Positions 26,482 through 35,873 of a stretch of DNA of 64,000 bases are shown piece after piece. The notes below the pieces were generated by a model. The model was not told the origin of the DNA, made no database searches, and worked only from the letters and a program-made list of their open reading frames with translations. This DNA is from Avimuribaculum sp964395975 (GTDB lineage Bacteria; Bacteroidota; Bacteroidia; Bacteroidales; Muribaculaceae). Both the position numbers and the translations under genes were made by a program. Position 1 is the first letter of the stretch. Each line of letters starts with the position of its first letter. Location: positions 48,938-112,937 of the forward strand of contig CAYNBZ010000001.1 in assembly GCA_964395975.1 (NCBI GenBank), written 5' to 3'.

Positions 26482-26608
26482 TCGGCGGTGGCGTGTATGG
26501 CTTTTTATTGTAATTAGTTTCGTTGTTCTCTATGTATCAAGTAATAGAGTAGCGTCCTGCTGTTTGCGTATGTTGAATCTGGATTCAGAATAAGTTAAAA
26601 TTACTATA

Positions 26609-28825
26609 ATGACAAAAAAAACAAAGCTGTTCCGTAACTTGAGTTTTGGGCTCGCAGTATTGACAATAGTGGTGCTTGTTTGTGCCTCGGTGTTGGAAAC
26701 CGTTTGTGGAACGAATCACATTTACGGATCCCCGCTTTTTGTTGCATTGTGGACGGCTTTAGCCGTTTTTTCAATAGTATATATCATTATTCGTAAGATG
26801 CAACGGCGAAAAATTATACTTCTGCTGCATCTGTCGTTTGTCGTTATCCTTGCGGGAGCTTTTATTACGCATGTATGGGGAGTGCAGGGCTCGATTCATT
26901 TACGACAAGGGGAAATGCCTGTATGTCAGTTTATTACTAATGATGGCATAAACGGAGTACTTCCATTTGAAATATCGCTGAACAGTTTCGAACTTGTGTA
27001 TTACCAGGGAACTTTTGCCCCGATGGATTATGTAAGTTCTGTGTTGATACATGATGGCGATGGTATGCATGAGGGTGTGGTATCGATGAACAATATATAC
27101 GACTATAAAGGGTATCGTTTTTATCAATCGACTTATGACTATGATAGACATGGTAGTACCCTTTCGATTTATTACGACCCGTATGGTATAGCTGTAACTT
27201 ACATAGGTTATGTGTTGTTGATATTGTCGGTGCTGTTGTTTTTTTTCGATCCTAAAAGCTATTTTCGGCAATTACTGAATCATCCTTTATTACGGAAATC
27301 TGTTATGGCATCACTGTTGGCAGTTATGGCATTTCCGTCTTTTGCCAGCGATACCCCCAAGACATTACCTCGGTCTACAGCTGTAGAATTTGGCAATATG
27401 TATGTTTATTATAATGATCGTGTTTGCCCAATGCAGACACTCGCACGAGATTTTACAGTTAAATTGTATGGGAAATCAACATATAAGGGGATGACTGCCG
27501 AACAAGTGCTTACAGGGTGGTTTTTTTATTATGACGATTGGAAAACCGAACCTATAATTTATGTGAAAAGCAAGGAAGTCCGACAGTTGCTTGGCATTGA
27601 AGGAAAATACGCGCGGCTTGTCGACTTTTTCGACAATAATGGGTATAAACTGGATTATTCACGGCATCAGGAAACTGGTACATGGGATATGCGTGGCGTG
27701 AGAGAAGCTGACGAGAAGTTCAATCTTATAAGCATGGTAAGCACCGGAAATGCTTTGAAGATGTATCCCTATCGAGAAAACGACAGTTTGCAACTTGTGT
27801 GGTATTCCATATCTGAGAGGCTTCCGGCCTCAATGCCTCACGAACAATGGGCGTTTGTGCGTTATAGTATGAATTATATAGCAGAGCAAGTGGCAAAAAA
27901 AGATTTTGACGGGGTCAATACGCTTATTGTAAAAACTCGGAAATATCAAGAACGCGAAGCTGCCGGTTTTTTGCCGGACAACACTCGCTTCCGCGCAGAG
28001 AAGTTATATAATGCGTTTGATTATACCCGTCCGGTGGCAATGGTATGTCTCATGGTGGGAATCTTATCATTTTTCTTTTATTGTTGGCGCATGTTACGTG
28101 GACGAACAGGTCGTTCGTGGTTGGATGTTGTACTGTTGGCTCTGATAGCAGTGTTGTTGTTTTACATAGTTACCGTAATGACATTGCGGGGCATTACGGC
28201 GGGGCATTTTCCTGCTACCAATGGATTTGAAACTATGCAACTGATGGCTGCTTGCGTATTGGTAATATCGATTTTGTCTTACCGCAGGTTTGAGGCTGCT
28301 CTTTCATTTGGATTTATATTGTGTGGGCTTGCCATGCTTGTGGCTATGATGGGAGAGTCCAATCCATCGGTTACTCCATTGCTCCCTGTGCTTTCATCGC
28401 CTTTGCTCAGCATTCATGTTATGACAATTATGATATCATACTCGTTATTTGGTTTTGCTATGCTTAATGGAATTGTTGCGATAATTATCAGGTATTCGGG
28501 TCGGGCATGTTTTGAGCAAGTTGAGCGATTGCAAGTAATCAGTCAACTGATATTGTATCCTGCTGTTTTTTTGCTTGCCATTGGTATTTTCATAGGAGCT
28601 GTTTGGGCCAATGTGTCATGGGGACGTTATTGGGGATGGGATCCCAAAGAAACGTGGGCATTGATAACACTGCTTGTTTATGCAGCAGCGTTGCATTTGA
28701 AATCGCTACCAGCCATGCGTCGTCCTATGTTTTTCCATTGGTTTACGGTAATAGCATTCTTTTGCGTATTAATTACTTATTTCGGTGCTAATTTTATTAT
28801 GAAGGGGCTACATAGTTATGCTTGA
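26609..28825 (+). CDS. System II cytochrome c maturation protein, CcsB-CcsA fusion
   Basis: 738 residues. The N-terminal ResB/CcsB-like part has membrane segments at about 10-30, 45-62 and 70-92, a periplasmic domain, and a segment near 190-215; it is followed by a long periplasmic region (about 245-475). The C-terminal CcsA part has multiple helices and the heme-handling WWD signature at 671-679 (WGRYWGWDP, then KETWALI). The fused protein exports heme and ligates it to CxxCH apocytochromes. It lies downstream of the di-heme cytochrome gene but behind a hairpin and its own candidate promoter. Confidence 0.92.
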   Translation: MTKKTKLFRNLSFGLAVLTIVVLVCASVLETVCGTNHIYGSPLFVALWTALAVFSIVYIIIRKMQRRKIILLLHLSFVVILAGAFITHVWGVQGSIHLRQGEMPVCQFITNDGINGVLPFEISLNSFELVYYQGTFAPMDYVSSVLIHDGDGMHEGVVSMNNIYDYKGYRFYQSTYDYDRHGSTLSIYYDPYGIAVTYIGYVLLILSVLLFFFDPKSYFRQLLNHPLLRKSVMASLLAVMAFPSFASDTPKTLPRSTAVEFGNMYVYYNDRVCPMQTLARDFTVKLYGKSTYKGMTAEQVLTGWFFYYDDWKTEPIIYVKSKEVRQLLGIEGKYARLVDFFDNNGYKLDYSRHQETGTWDMRGVREADEKFNLISMVSTGNALKMYPYRENDSLQLVWYSISERLPASMPHEQWAFVRYSMNYIAEQVAKKDFDGVNTLIVKTRKYQEREAAGFLPDNTRFRAEKLYNAFDYTRPVAMVCLMVGILSFFFYCWRMLRGRTGRSWLDVVLLALIAVLLFYIVTVMTLRGITAGHFPATNGFETMQLMAACVLVISILSYRRFEAALSFGFILCGLAMLVAMMGESNPSVTPLLPVLSSPLLSIHVMTIMISYSLFGFAMLNGIVAIIIRYSGRACFEQVERLQVISQLILYPAVFLLAIGIFIGAVWANVSWGRYWGWDPKETWALITLLVYAAALHLKSLPAMRRPMFFHWFTVIAFFCVLITYFGANFIMKGLHSYA

Positions 28826-28938
28826 TTTTGCATATTCGTTGTTGTGCAGATATGTTCCTTTTGGCAGATAAAGTTGTTTTTTTTGAAAATAGGGTGTTAA
28901 AATTGTTATATAGGGTGATGTATTAAACGGATAAACCC

Positions 28939-28946
28939 TATATTTG
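28939..28946 (+). promoter_or_regulatory. -7 element upstream of the sulfate-activation operon
   Basis: TATATTTG matching TAnnTTTG, about 150 bases before the permease ATG. The predicted transcript starts only a few bases before the hairpin at 28962-28990. Confidence 0.45.
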
Positions 28947-28961
28947 CAAATCATAACAACT

Positions 28962-28990
28962 AGATAAGCCAATTAACAATTGGCTTATCT
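28962..28990 (+). terminator. Perfect 13-bp hairpin just downstream of a promoter
   Basis: AGATAAGCCAATT (28962-28974) and AATTGGCTTATCT (28978-28990) enclose a 3-nt loop, followed by TCTTAAATTATG. It may terminate ccsBA transcripts. If transcription starts at the -7 box above, it is instead the first structure of the operon leader. Confidence 0.6.
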
Positions 28991-29097
28991 TCTTAAATTA
29001 TGCTTAAAGTAGTTTGTTTTTTGTTGCGCCTTGATGTGTCCGAGCGTGAAAGTCGTTGGTTATATGGAGGGAAAGCTATAAAAAGATAAAGTTTGGT

Positions 29098-30660
29098 ATG
29101 AATTTAGACATAGCATTAGTCTTGGTAGCTCTTGTGGCAATGCTTGCAGCATTGGTTGCCGACAAACAACGACCGGGGATGATATTGTTTTCGGTAGTAG
29201 TATTCTTTTTGTGTTGCGGTATTATTTCTCCTCGAGAACTTTTAGAAGGTTTCAGTAACAAAGGAATGATAACAGTGGCACTGCTCTATCTGGTTAGCGA
29301 GGGAATCAGACAATCGGGAGCGTTAAGCCAAATGATAAAGAAAATTTTGCCGCAAGGTAATGCAACGGTTTTCAAGGCGCAATTGCGCATGTTGCCGGCC
29401 ATTGGTTGCATTTCGGCTTTCCTTAACAATACGCCAGTAGTGGTGATCTTTGCTCCTATTATAAAAAGGTGGGCAAAGTCGGTTAACTTGCCTGCGACAA
29501 AATTTTTGATACCGCTTTCTTATGTGACAATTCTCGGAGGCTTGTGTACACTTATAGGCACATCCACCAACCTTGTAGTGCATGGCATGATGATAGATGC
29601 CGGTTACAAGGGAATGTCGATGTTTGAATTGACTTGTATTGGTGTCCCGATTACCGTAGTCGGCATTGCTTACATACTTTTTGCGTCTAAACGACTATTG
29701 CCTGAAGAACGCCGAAGTGCCGAAATTGTGGAAGAAGAGGAGGAAAAGACTGAAAATTTACATCCTGTGGAAGTAGTGTTGGGAGCTCGTTTCCCTGGAA
29801 TCAATAAGACACTTAAAGAATTTGATTTCAAACGTCATTATGGGGCAGAGGTCAAAGAAATAAAACGCTATGGCGAAGCCATCACTAAACGTGTTGATAG
29901 AGTGCGTTTGTGTGAAGGTGATACGCTTGTTATTCTTGCCGATGATTCATTTGTCGAAGCGTGGGGGGAGTCGTCGGTGTTCCTTATGATTGCCAATGGC
30001 AAAGATGCCACACCACAGCCAAAGCGAAGCAAGCGTACATTTGCATTAGTGTTGGTTATACTTATGATTGTAGGGGCTACGATCGGTGAATTGCCGGTGA
30101 CACAAGAAATGTTCCCTAATATAAAGCTTGACATGTTCTTCTTTGCTGCGGTAACAACTGTCATCATGGCATGGACCAATATTTTCCCGGCCCGAAAATA
30201 TACCAAGTTTATATCATGGGACATATTGATAACCATAGCTTGTGCATTTGCCATAAGCAAGGCTATGACCAATTCGGGACTTGCCGACATGATTGCCAAC
30301 TTTATCATTACCGTGAGCTATAGCTTTGGACCGTATGTGTTGCTTGCAATATTGTATTTGATAACGAATATAATCACCGAACTCATAACCAATAATGCAG
30401 CTGCTGCACTTGCTTTTCCACTTGCATTGTCGCTTGCCAGCCAACTTGGAGTGGATCCTATGCCATTTTTTATGGTAATTTGTGTTGCGGCGACGGCAAG
30501 TTTTTCCACACCGATAGGCTATCAAACCAATCTTATTGTACAAGGTATTGGAAATTATAAATTTACGGATTTTGTGAAAGTGGGTTTGCCTCTCAACATA
30601 ATTTGTTTCTTGATTTCAATATTCCTGATACCTCAGATATGGCCTTTTGAACTTAATTAG
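29098..30660 (+). CDS. SLC13-family (divalent anion/Na+ symporter) permease, probable sulfate importer
   Basis: 520 residues from ATG 29098 (MNLDIALVLVALVAML). It has roughly ten or more membrane segments in two halves, separated by an acidic linker and a cytoplasmic TrkA-C/RCK_C domain (about 223-302, with RVRLCEGDTLVILADD). SLC13 signatures NNTPVVVIFAPI and ITNNAAAALAFPLAL occur in each half and bind the anion. It is 6 bp upstream of cysC and followed by cysD and cysN, so sulfate is the likely substrate. A citrate or dicarboxylate carrier is possible by family but not by context. Confidence 0.85.
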   Translation: MNLDIALVLVALVAMLAALVADKQRPGMILFSVVVFFLCCGIISPRELLEGFSNKGMITVALLYLVSEGIRQSGALSQMIKKILPQGNATVFKAQLRMLPAIGCISAFLNNTPVVVIFAPIIKRWAKSVNLPATKFLIPLSYVTILGGLCTLIGTSTNLVVHGMMIDAGYKGMSMFELTCIGVPITVVGIAYILFASKRLLPEERRSAEIVEEEEEKTENLHPVEVVLGARFPGINKTLKEFDFKRHYGAEVKEIKRYGEAITKRVDRVRLCEGDTLVILADDSFVEAWGESSVFLMIANGKDATPQPKRSKRTFALVLVILMIVGATIGELPVTQEMFPNIKLDMFFFAAVTTVIMAWTNIFPARKYTKFISWDILITIACAFAISKAMTNSGLADMIANFIITVSYSFGPYVLLAILYLITNIITELITNNAAAALAFPLALSLASQLGVDPMPFFMVICVAATASFSTPIGYQTNLIVQGIGNYKFTDFVKVGLPLNIICFLISIFLIPQIWPFELN

Positions 30661-30666
30661 ACTATA

Positions 30667-31272
30667 ATGGAAGATAAAAACATATATCCTGTGTTCGACA
30701 AGATGCTTCAGCGTTCCGACAAAGAAACATTGTTGGGACAACGAGGATTAATGGTGTGGTTTACAGGTCTTAGTGGCTCGGGAAAGAGTACGATAGCAAT
30801 AGTACTCGAACGCGAATTGCAGAGCCGTGGCATATTGTGTCGTCTGCTTGATGGCGATAATATACGTACCGGCATTAACAACAACCTTGGATTTAGCGAA
30901 AACGACCGTATGGAAAATATTCGCCGTATTGCCGAGGTGGCAAAATTATTTGTAGATACTGGCATAGTCACTTTGGCCGCGTTTATCAGTCCGTTGAAAT
31001 CAATGCGCCGTATGGCTGCCGATATTATAGGGAAAGATGATTTTGTTGAAATATACGTTAGTACTCCTATCGAGGAATGTGAACGGCGTGATGTGAAAGG
31101 ACTATATGCTAAGGCACGTCGTGGCGAAATCAAGGATTTCACCGGAATTTCTGCTCCTTTCGAAGCTCCTGAAGATCCCACGCTTGTCCTTGATACTTCT
31201 CGTTTATCGTTGCAGCAGTCGGTTGAGGCTGTATTGCAACTTGTGTTACCAAAGATATATAAGAAATATTAG
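30667..31272 (+). CDS. cysC: Adenylylsulfate (APS) kinase
   Basis: 201 residues. Phosphorylates APS to PAPS, the universal sulfonate donor. P-loop GLSGSGKS is at 34-41, the APS-binding DGDN at 62-65, then NNLGFSENDR and the lid/arginine region RRDVKGLYAKARRGEIKDFTG, which is the CysC signature. It is packed 6 bp after the permease and 6 bp before cysD. The kinase being present together with a sulfotransferase, and with no PAPS reductase here, points to sulfonation rather than reduction. Confidence 0.96.
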   Translation: MEDKNIYPVFDKMLQRSDKETLLGQRGLMVWFTGLSGSGKSTIAIVLERELQSRGILCRLLDGDNIRTGINNNLGFSENDRMENIRRIAEVAKLFVDTGIVTLAAFISPLKSMRRMAADIIGKDDFVEIYVSTPIEECERRDVKGLYAKARRGEIKDFTGISAPFEAPEDPTLVLDTSRLSLQQSVEAVLQLVLPKIYKKY

Positions 31273-31278
31273 CTATAG

Positions 31279-32190
31279 ATGGAAGAAAATTATAAGCTGA
31301 GCCACTTGAAAGAACTTGAGGCCGAATCGATCCACATAATACGTGAAGTAGCAGCCGAATTTGAAAATCCGGTGATGCTATATAGTATCGGCAAGGATTC
31401 GTCTGTCATGGTGCGCCTTGCCGAAAAAGCATTTTATCCGGGTAAGGTTCCGTTTCCGTTAATGCATATTGATTCGAAATGGAAATTCAAAGAAATGATA
31501 CAGTTTCGTGACGAGTATGCCAAGAAATATGGTTGGAATCTTATCGTTGAGAGTAATATGGAAGCTTTTAAGGCCGGTGTGGGGCCATTTACTCATGGCA
31601 GCAAGGTACATACCGACTTGATGAAGACTCAAGCTTTGTTACATGCTCTTGACAAATATAAATTTGATGCTGCATTTGGCGGTGCACGGCGCGATGAAGA
31701 GAAATCCCGCGCCAAGGAGCGTATTTTCTCGTTTCGCGATCGTTTCCATCAATGGGATCCGAAAAATCAGCGTCCTGAGTTGTGGAACATATACAACACA
31801 CGTGTACATAAGGGAGAGAGTATAAGGGTGTTCCCCCTTAGCAATTGGACCGAACTTGATGTGTGGCAATATATAAGATTAGAAAATATTCCCATAGTGC
31901 CGTTATATTTTGCTAAAGAACGTCCGGTAGTAGAAATTGATGGCAATCTTATTATGGCCGATGACGACCGTTTGCCGGAAAAATATCGCAATAAGATACA
32001 AATGCGTATGGTGCGATTTCGCACGCTTGGTTGTTGGCCGTTGACAGGAGCTGTCGAAAGCAATGCCGATACCATTGAGAAAATCGTTGAAGAGATGATG
32101 ACTACCACCAAGAGCGAGCGTACCACGCGCGTCATCGACTTTGATCAAGAGGCAAGTATGGAGCAAAAAAAACGGGAGGGGTATTTTTAA
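31279..32190 (+). CDS. cysD: Sulfate adenylyltransferase small subunit
   Basis: 303 residues of the PP-loop ATP pyrophosphatase family. The loop SIGKDSS is at 36-42, and FGGARRDEEKSRAKERIFSFRD is the CysD active-site block. Together with CysN it makes APS from ATP and sulfate, driven by GTP hydrolysis. The length matches E. coli CysD (302). Tightly spaced in the operon (6 bp from cysC, 9 bp to cysN). Confidence 0.97.
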   Translation: MEENYKLSHLKELEAESIHIIREVAAEFENPVMLYSIGKDSSVMVRLAEKAFYPGKVPFPLMHIDSKWKFKEMIQFRDEYAKKYGWNLIVESNMEAFKAGVGPFTHGSKVHTDLMKTQALLHALDKYKFDAAFGGARRDEEKSRAKERIFSFRDRFHQWDPKNQRPELWNIYNTRVHKGESIRVFPLSNWTELDVWQYIRLENIPIVPLYFAKERPVVEIDGNLIMADDDRLPEKYRNKIQMRMVRFRTLGCWPLTGAVESNADTIEKIVEEMMTTTKSERTTRVIDFDQEASMEQKKREGYF

Positions 32191-32199
32191 GCAACTACG

Positions 32200-33657
32200 A
32201 TGATGGAAAAATTAGACATAAAAGCATTCCTTGACAAAGATGAACGGAAAGATTTGTTGAGATTTCTTACAGCCGGCTCGGTCGATGATGGTAAATCAAC
32301 GTTGATAGGCCATTTGCTTTATGACAGCAAGAAGATTTATGAAGACCAGCTCGATGCACTCAAGCGCGACAGCAAGCGTATTGGCAATGCCGGTGACCAT
32401 ATTGATTATGCTTTGTTGCTCGATGGGTTGAAGGCTGAACGCGAGCAGGGTATCACCATTGATGTGGCGTATAGGTATTTCTCTACCAATAATCGTAAGT
32501 TTATCATAGCTGACACACCGGGACATGAACAATATACTCGCAACATGATTACCGGTGGCTCTACTGCTAACCTTGCTGTAATACTTGTTGATGCCCGTCT
32601 TGGCGTGATCACACAGACTCGCCGCCACACATTCCTTGTGTCACTGCTTGGTATAAAGCACGTGGCGTTGGCGGTAAACAAGATGGACTTAGTTGGCTTC
32701 TCCGAAGATCGTTTTAATGAGATTGTTACCGATTACATGAAATTTATTGAGCCGCTTGGTATCCCGGATGTAACGTGCATACCGTTGTCTGCACTTGAAG
32801 GCGACAACGTGGTGGAGAAGTCGGTTCGCACTCCATGGTATGATGGAAAGACGCTCCTTGATTACCTTGAGACAGTGCATATAGATAACGATCACAATTT
32901 TTCAGACTTCCGATATCCGGTGCAATATGTATTGCGCCCGAATCTAGATTTCCGTGGTTTCTGTGCGAAGGTTGCTTCGGGTATTGTTTGTAAGGGTGAT
33001 GAAGTTGTCGCTCTGCCGTCGGGAAAACGTTCTCGGGTAAAAAGCATAGTGACTTATGACGGAGAACTTGACCGTGCATTCCCACCACAGTCGGTTACAC
33101 TCACTTTGGAAGATGAGATAGACGTGTCGCGTGGCGACATGCTTGTATGTCCCGATAATATGCCGTATGTTGGTCGAAATTTCGAGGCAATGCTTGTATG
33201 GATGGACGAAGAGGTTATGGATAACAGCAAATCATTCTTTATCAAGCATACAACCAACACAAGTCGTGCGCATATCGACAGCATCAAATATAAGGTTGAT
33301 GTAAACACCATGGAACATTTATCGATAGAAAACGGCAAGCTCACCAAGGAAACGTTGCCCATGCAACTTAACCAGATAGCTCGTGTGGTTATAACCACTG
33401 CCCGTGAATTGTTCTTCGATCCATTCAATAAAAACAAGGCTACAGGCTCGTTTATCCTCATCGATCCCATAAGTAACAACACTTGTGCCGTAGGTATGAT
33501 TATCGACCGTATTGATGATAAAGACATGCTCAGTGATGCCAGTCTGCCTATACTCGACTTGCCAAAAATCGGCATAAATTCTGAGCATTACGATGCAGTT
33601 GAACGTGTTGTTAAAGAATTGTATCGTCAGGGCGTTGAAGTGAAGATTATTAAATAA
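32200..33657 (+). CDS. cysN: Sulfate adenylyltransferase large subunit (GTPase)
   Basis: 485-residue EF-Tu-like GTPase that powers ATP sulfurylase. G1 GSVDDGKS is at 26-33, G3 DTPGHE at 105-110, and G4 NKMD at 160-163, followed by two beta-barrel domains. The start is MMEKLDIKAF. No APS kinase domain is fused to its C terminus, consistent with the separate cysC. The sulfotransferase follows after 14 bp. Confidence 0.97.
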   Translation: MMEKLDIKAFLDKDERKDLLRFLTAGSVDDGKSTLIGHLLYDSKKIYEDQLDALKRDSKRIGNAGDHIDYALLLDGLKAEREQGITIDVAYRYFSTNNRKFIIADTPGHEQYTRNMITGGSTANLAVILVDARLGVITQTRRHTFLVSLLGIKHVALAVNKMDLVGFSEDRFNEIVTDYMKFIEPLGIPDVTCIPLSALEGDNVVEKSVRTPWYDGKTLLDYLETVHIDNDHNFSDFRYPVQYVLRPNLDFRGFCAKVASGIVCKGDEVVALPSGKRSRVKSIVTYDGELDRAFPPQSVTLTLEDEIDVSRGDMLVCPDNMPYVGRNFEAMLVWMDEEVMDNSKSFFIKHTTNTSRAHIDSIKYKVDVNTMEHLSIENGKLTKETLPMQLNQIARVVITTARELFFDPFNKNKATGSFILIDPISNNTCAVGMIIDRIDDKDMLSDASLPILDLPKIGINSEHYDAVERVVKELYRQGVEVKIIK

Positions 33658-33671
33658 ACGACTTATCATAC

Positions 33672-34784
33672 ATGGGATTATTGGATTTTAACAAATTGCC
33701 TGTAAACACGTTGGTTGGTGCCGACTGGGATACCTTTAAGAAGATTACCGCAGGACGTGAGATTGGAACCGGATATGTAACCAAATATATGCTTACGAAA
33801 GGGGTATGTCGGTTGATGTCGATGTTTTCGTCCATACAAGAAGGCAAATATGCACGTCAGTTGCAGCCTATGCCTATGCTTTACGACCCTGTGTTTATTC
33901 TTGGGCATTGGCGTAGTGGAACGACGTTTGTTCACAATGTTCTTGCTTGTGACAAACACTTTGGGTATTGTACCACTTATCAGACTGTATTTCCGCATTT
34001 GATTATGTGGGGACAACCGTTTTTCAAGAAGGCGATGAGTTGGCTCATGCCCGACCATCGTCCTACCGATAACATGGAACTTGCCGTTGACCTGCCCCAA
34101 GAAGAAGAGTTTGCCCTCTCCAATATGTCATCGTGTAATTATTACAATTTTTGGTATTTCCCTCAGGCCATGCAGGAATATGCCGAGAAGTATTTGCTCA
34201 TGAATGACATTTCGGACGAAGAATTGCAGGAATTTGAGTCGGTGTTTACCAAATTGATAAAAATATCGCTGTGGAATACCAATGGGACGCAATTCTTGAG
34301 TAAAAATCCACCTCATACGGGGCGCGTGCGCGAACTTGTTAAGATGTATCCCAATGCGAAATTTATTTATTTGATGCGGAATCCATATACGGTATTTGAA
34401 AGCACTCGTAGCTTTTTTAATAATACCATTAAGCCACTCCAATTGCAGTCTATAAGCAGTGAAGAACTTGAGCATAACATATTATCAATATATGCCAAGT
34501 TATATCATAAGTATGAAGCCGATAAAGATTGCATACCTGCAGGGAATCTGATTGAAGTTAAATTTGAGGATTTTGAAGCGGATGCAATGGGTATGACTGA
34601 AAAAATATACAGGACACTCGATATTCCAGGATTTGATGTTGCTCGACCTGCTATTGAAAATTATGTCAGTAGCAAGAAGGGGTATAAGAAAAACAAGTAC
34701 AAATATGACGACCGTACGGTACAATTAGTTCATGACAATTGGGGATTTGCACTTAACGACTGGAATTATCATCTTGATGAATGA
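33672..34784 (+). CDS. PAPS-dependent sulfotransferase
   Basis: 370 residues, cytoplasmic. The 5'-phosphosulfate-binding loop is GHWRSGTTFVHN (78-89). The 3'-phosphate-binding region is YLMRNPYTVFESTRSF (about 233-248), and FLSKNPPHTGR (208-218) is a further conserved block of the Sulfotransfer_3 type. The enzyme moves sulfonate from PAPS to an acceptor hydroxyl. From memory, Bacteroides thetaiotaomicron has an analogous sulfotransferase (BT0416) that sulfonates steroids such as cholesterol. Whether this one uses sterols, lipids or glycans cannot be told from sequence. It is coupled 14 bp after cysN. Confidence 0.9.
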   Translation: MGLLDFNKLPVNTLVGADWDTFKKITAGREIGTGYVTKYMLTKGVCRLMSMFSSIQEGKYARQLQPMPMLYDPVFILGHWRSGTTFVHNVLACDKHFGYCTTYQTVFPHLIMWGQPFFKKAMSWLMPDHRPTDNMELAVDLPQEEEFALSNMSSCNYYNFWYFPQAMQEYAEKYLLMNDISDEELQEFESVFTKLIKISLWNTNGTQFLSKNPPHTGRVRELVKMYPNAKFIYLMRNPYTVFESTRSFFNNTIKPLQLQSISSEELEHNILSIYAKLYHKYEADKDCIPAGNLIEVKFEDFEADAMGMTEKIYRTLDIPGFDVARPAIENYVSSKKGYKKNKYKYDDRTVQLVHDNWGFALNDWNYHLDE

Positions 34785-34821
34785 TTTATTGTGGTAGTAA
34801 CCGCTATTGTTAAATTTGAAT

Positions 34822-35775
34822 ATGAAAGCAATAAAGTTTTTTATAGTTGCTTCGGCTTTGTGGCTTTGCGGCGAAGCAGCGGCTCAGCCGGGTGTTTATA
34901 TGGTCAACTATGGCGATATGGATCATTGGATTGACCGCCAAATTAAAGAATCGGGAATTATCGGCGGTGAAACGAAACACGTATGGGCAATCGGTCCCAC
35001 AATGACTATTGAGGGGGATGAGGCTTATGTCAATAAAGGAGGCTCGCCATGGGGATCGTCTAATGTAATGGCCAAAGTGGCCGGTATTACCAAAACCAAT
35101 ACATCGGTTTTCCCTGAAGAGCGTGGCGATGGTTATTGTGTCCGTCTTGAAACTCGTATGGAAAAAGTGAAAGTACTCGGACTTATTAATATGGAGGTGC
35201 TTGCTGCCGGCTCGATATTCCTTGGTAACGTGCATGAGCCAATTAGAGGGACTAAAAATCCGCAGAAAATGCTTAATTCCGGCATACCGTTCACCAAGCG
35301 TCCCGTTGCTATCATGTTTGACTATAAAGTGCAAATGTCATCTCGGACCAATCGTATAAAAGCAACCGGCTTTGGAAGCAAAAAAGAAGTTGAAGGGCGT
35401 GATTTGCATGAGGTGAATCTGTTCCTGCAAAAACGTTGGGAAGACGAAGATGGAAATATTTATGCCAAACGCATAGGTACGATGGTGGTGCGCTTCGATG
35501 AAGATTGCGATTGGCAAAATAATGCTTCATTTACAATTCATTATGGCGATATTACAAATGAGCCGTTTTACGATGAAAGTATGATGGGTCTTACAGATTT
35601 GCGTTATGCCGTCAATAGCAAGGGGGAAAGCGTTCCGATTCAAGAAATAGGTTGGGGTGATACTGATGATGAACCCACACACCTTCAAGTACAATTTACA
35701 GCCAGTCATGGTGGAGCCTACATTGGTTCTCCCGGCAATATTTTGTGGATTGATAATGTTAAGTTGGTGTATTAG
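34822..35775 (+). CDS. Secreted PCMD-domain-like protein
   Basis: 317 residues from ATG 34822, with a signal peptide ending about CGEAAAQ (residue 22). A first beta-rich part contains NKGGSPWGSSNVMAKVAGI and later YCVRLETRMEKVKVLG, and a jelly-roll-like C-terminal half ends in LWIDNVKLVY. This resembles the Bacteroidota PCMD (putative carbohydrate metabolism) domain family, which is recognised only by pattern here. It is the last gene of the sulfate-activation operon, 37 bp after the sulfotransferase and just before a strong terminator. It could bind or present the sulfonated product or its precursor outside the inner membrane; that is inference. Confidence 0.7.
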   Translation: MKAIKFFIVASALWLCGEAAAQPGVYMVNYGDMDHWIDRQIKESGIIGGETKHVWAIGPTMTIEGDEAYVNKGGSPWGSSNVMAKVAGITKTNTSVFPEERGDGYCVRLETRMEKVKVLGLINMEVLAAGSIFLGNVHEPIRGTKNPQKMLNSGIPFTKRPVAIMFDYKVQMSSRTNRIKATGFGSKKEVEGRDLHEVNLFLQKRWEDEDGNIYAKRIGTMVVRFDEDCDWQNNASFTIHYGDITNEPFYDESMMGLTDLRYAVNSKGESVPIQEIGWGDTDDEPTHLQVQFTASHGGAYIGSPGNILWIDNVKLVY

Positions 35776-35808
35776 TATTACAGAACATAGCATAATTGAA
35801 AAAAACTA

Positions 35809-35857
35809 GGGTGACCCTTCATGTCATTATTGACTTTTGGGTCACCCGCGTTTTTTC
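35809..35857. terminator. Strong bidirectional terminator ending the sulfonation operon
   Basis: GGGTGACCC (35809-35817) pairs with GGGTCACCC (35839-35847) and is followed by GCGTTTTTTC on the plus strand. On the minus strand a T run (complement of 35800-35805) follows, serving the convergent beta-galactosidase gene. Confidence 0.85.
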
Positions 35858-35873
35858 AATAAGTAAAGTACAA

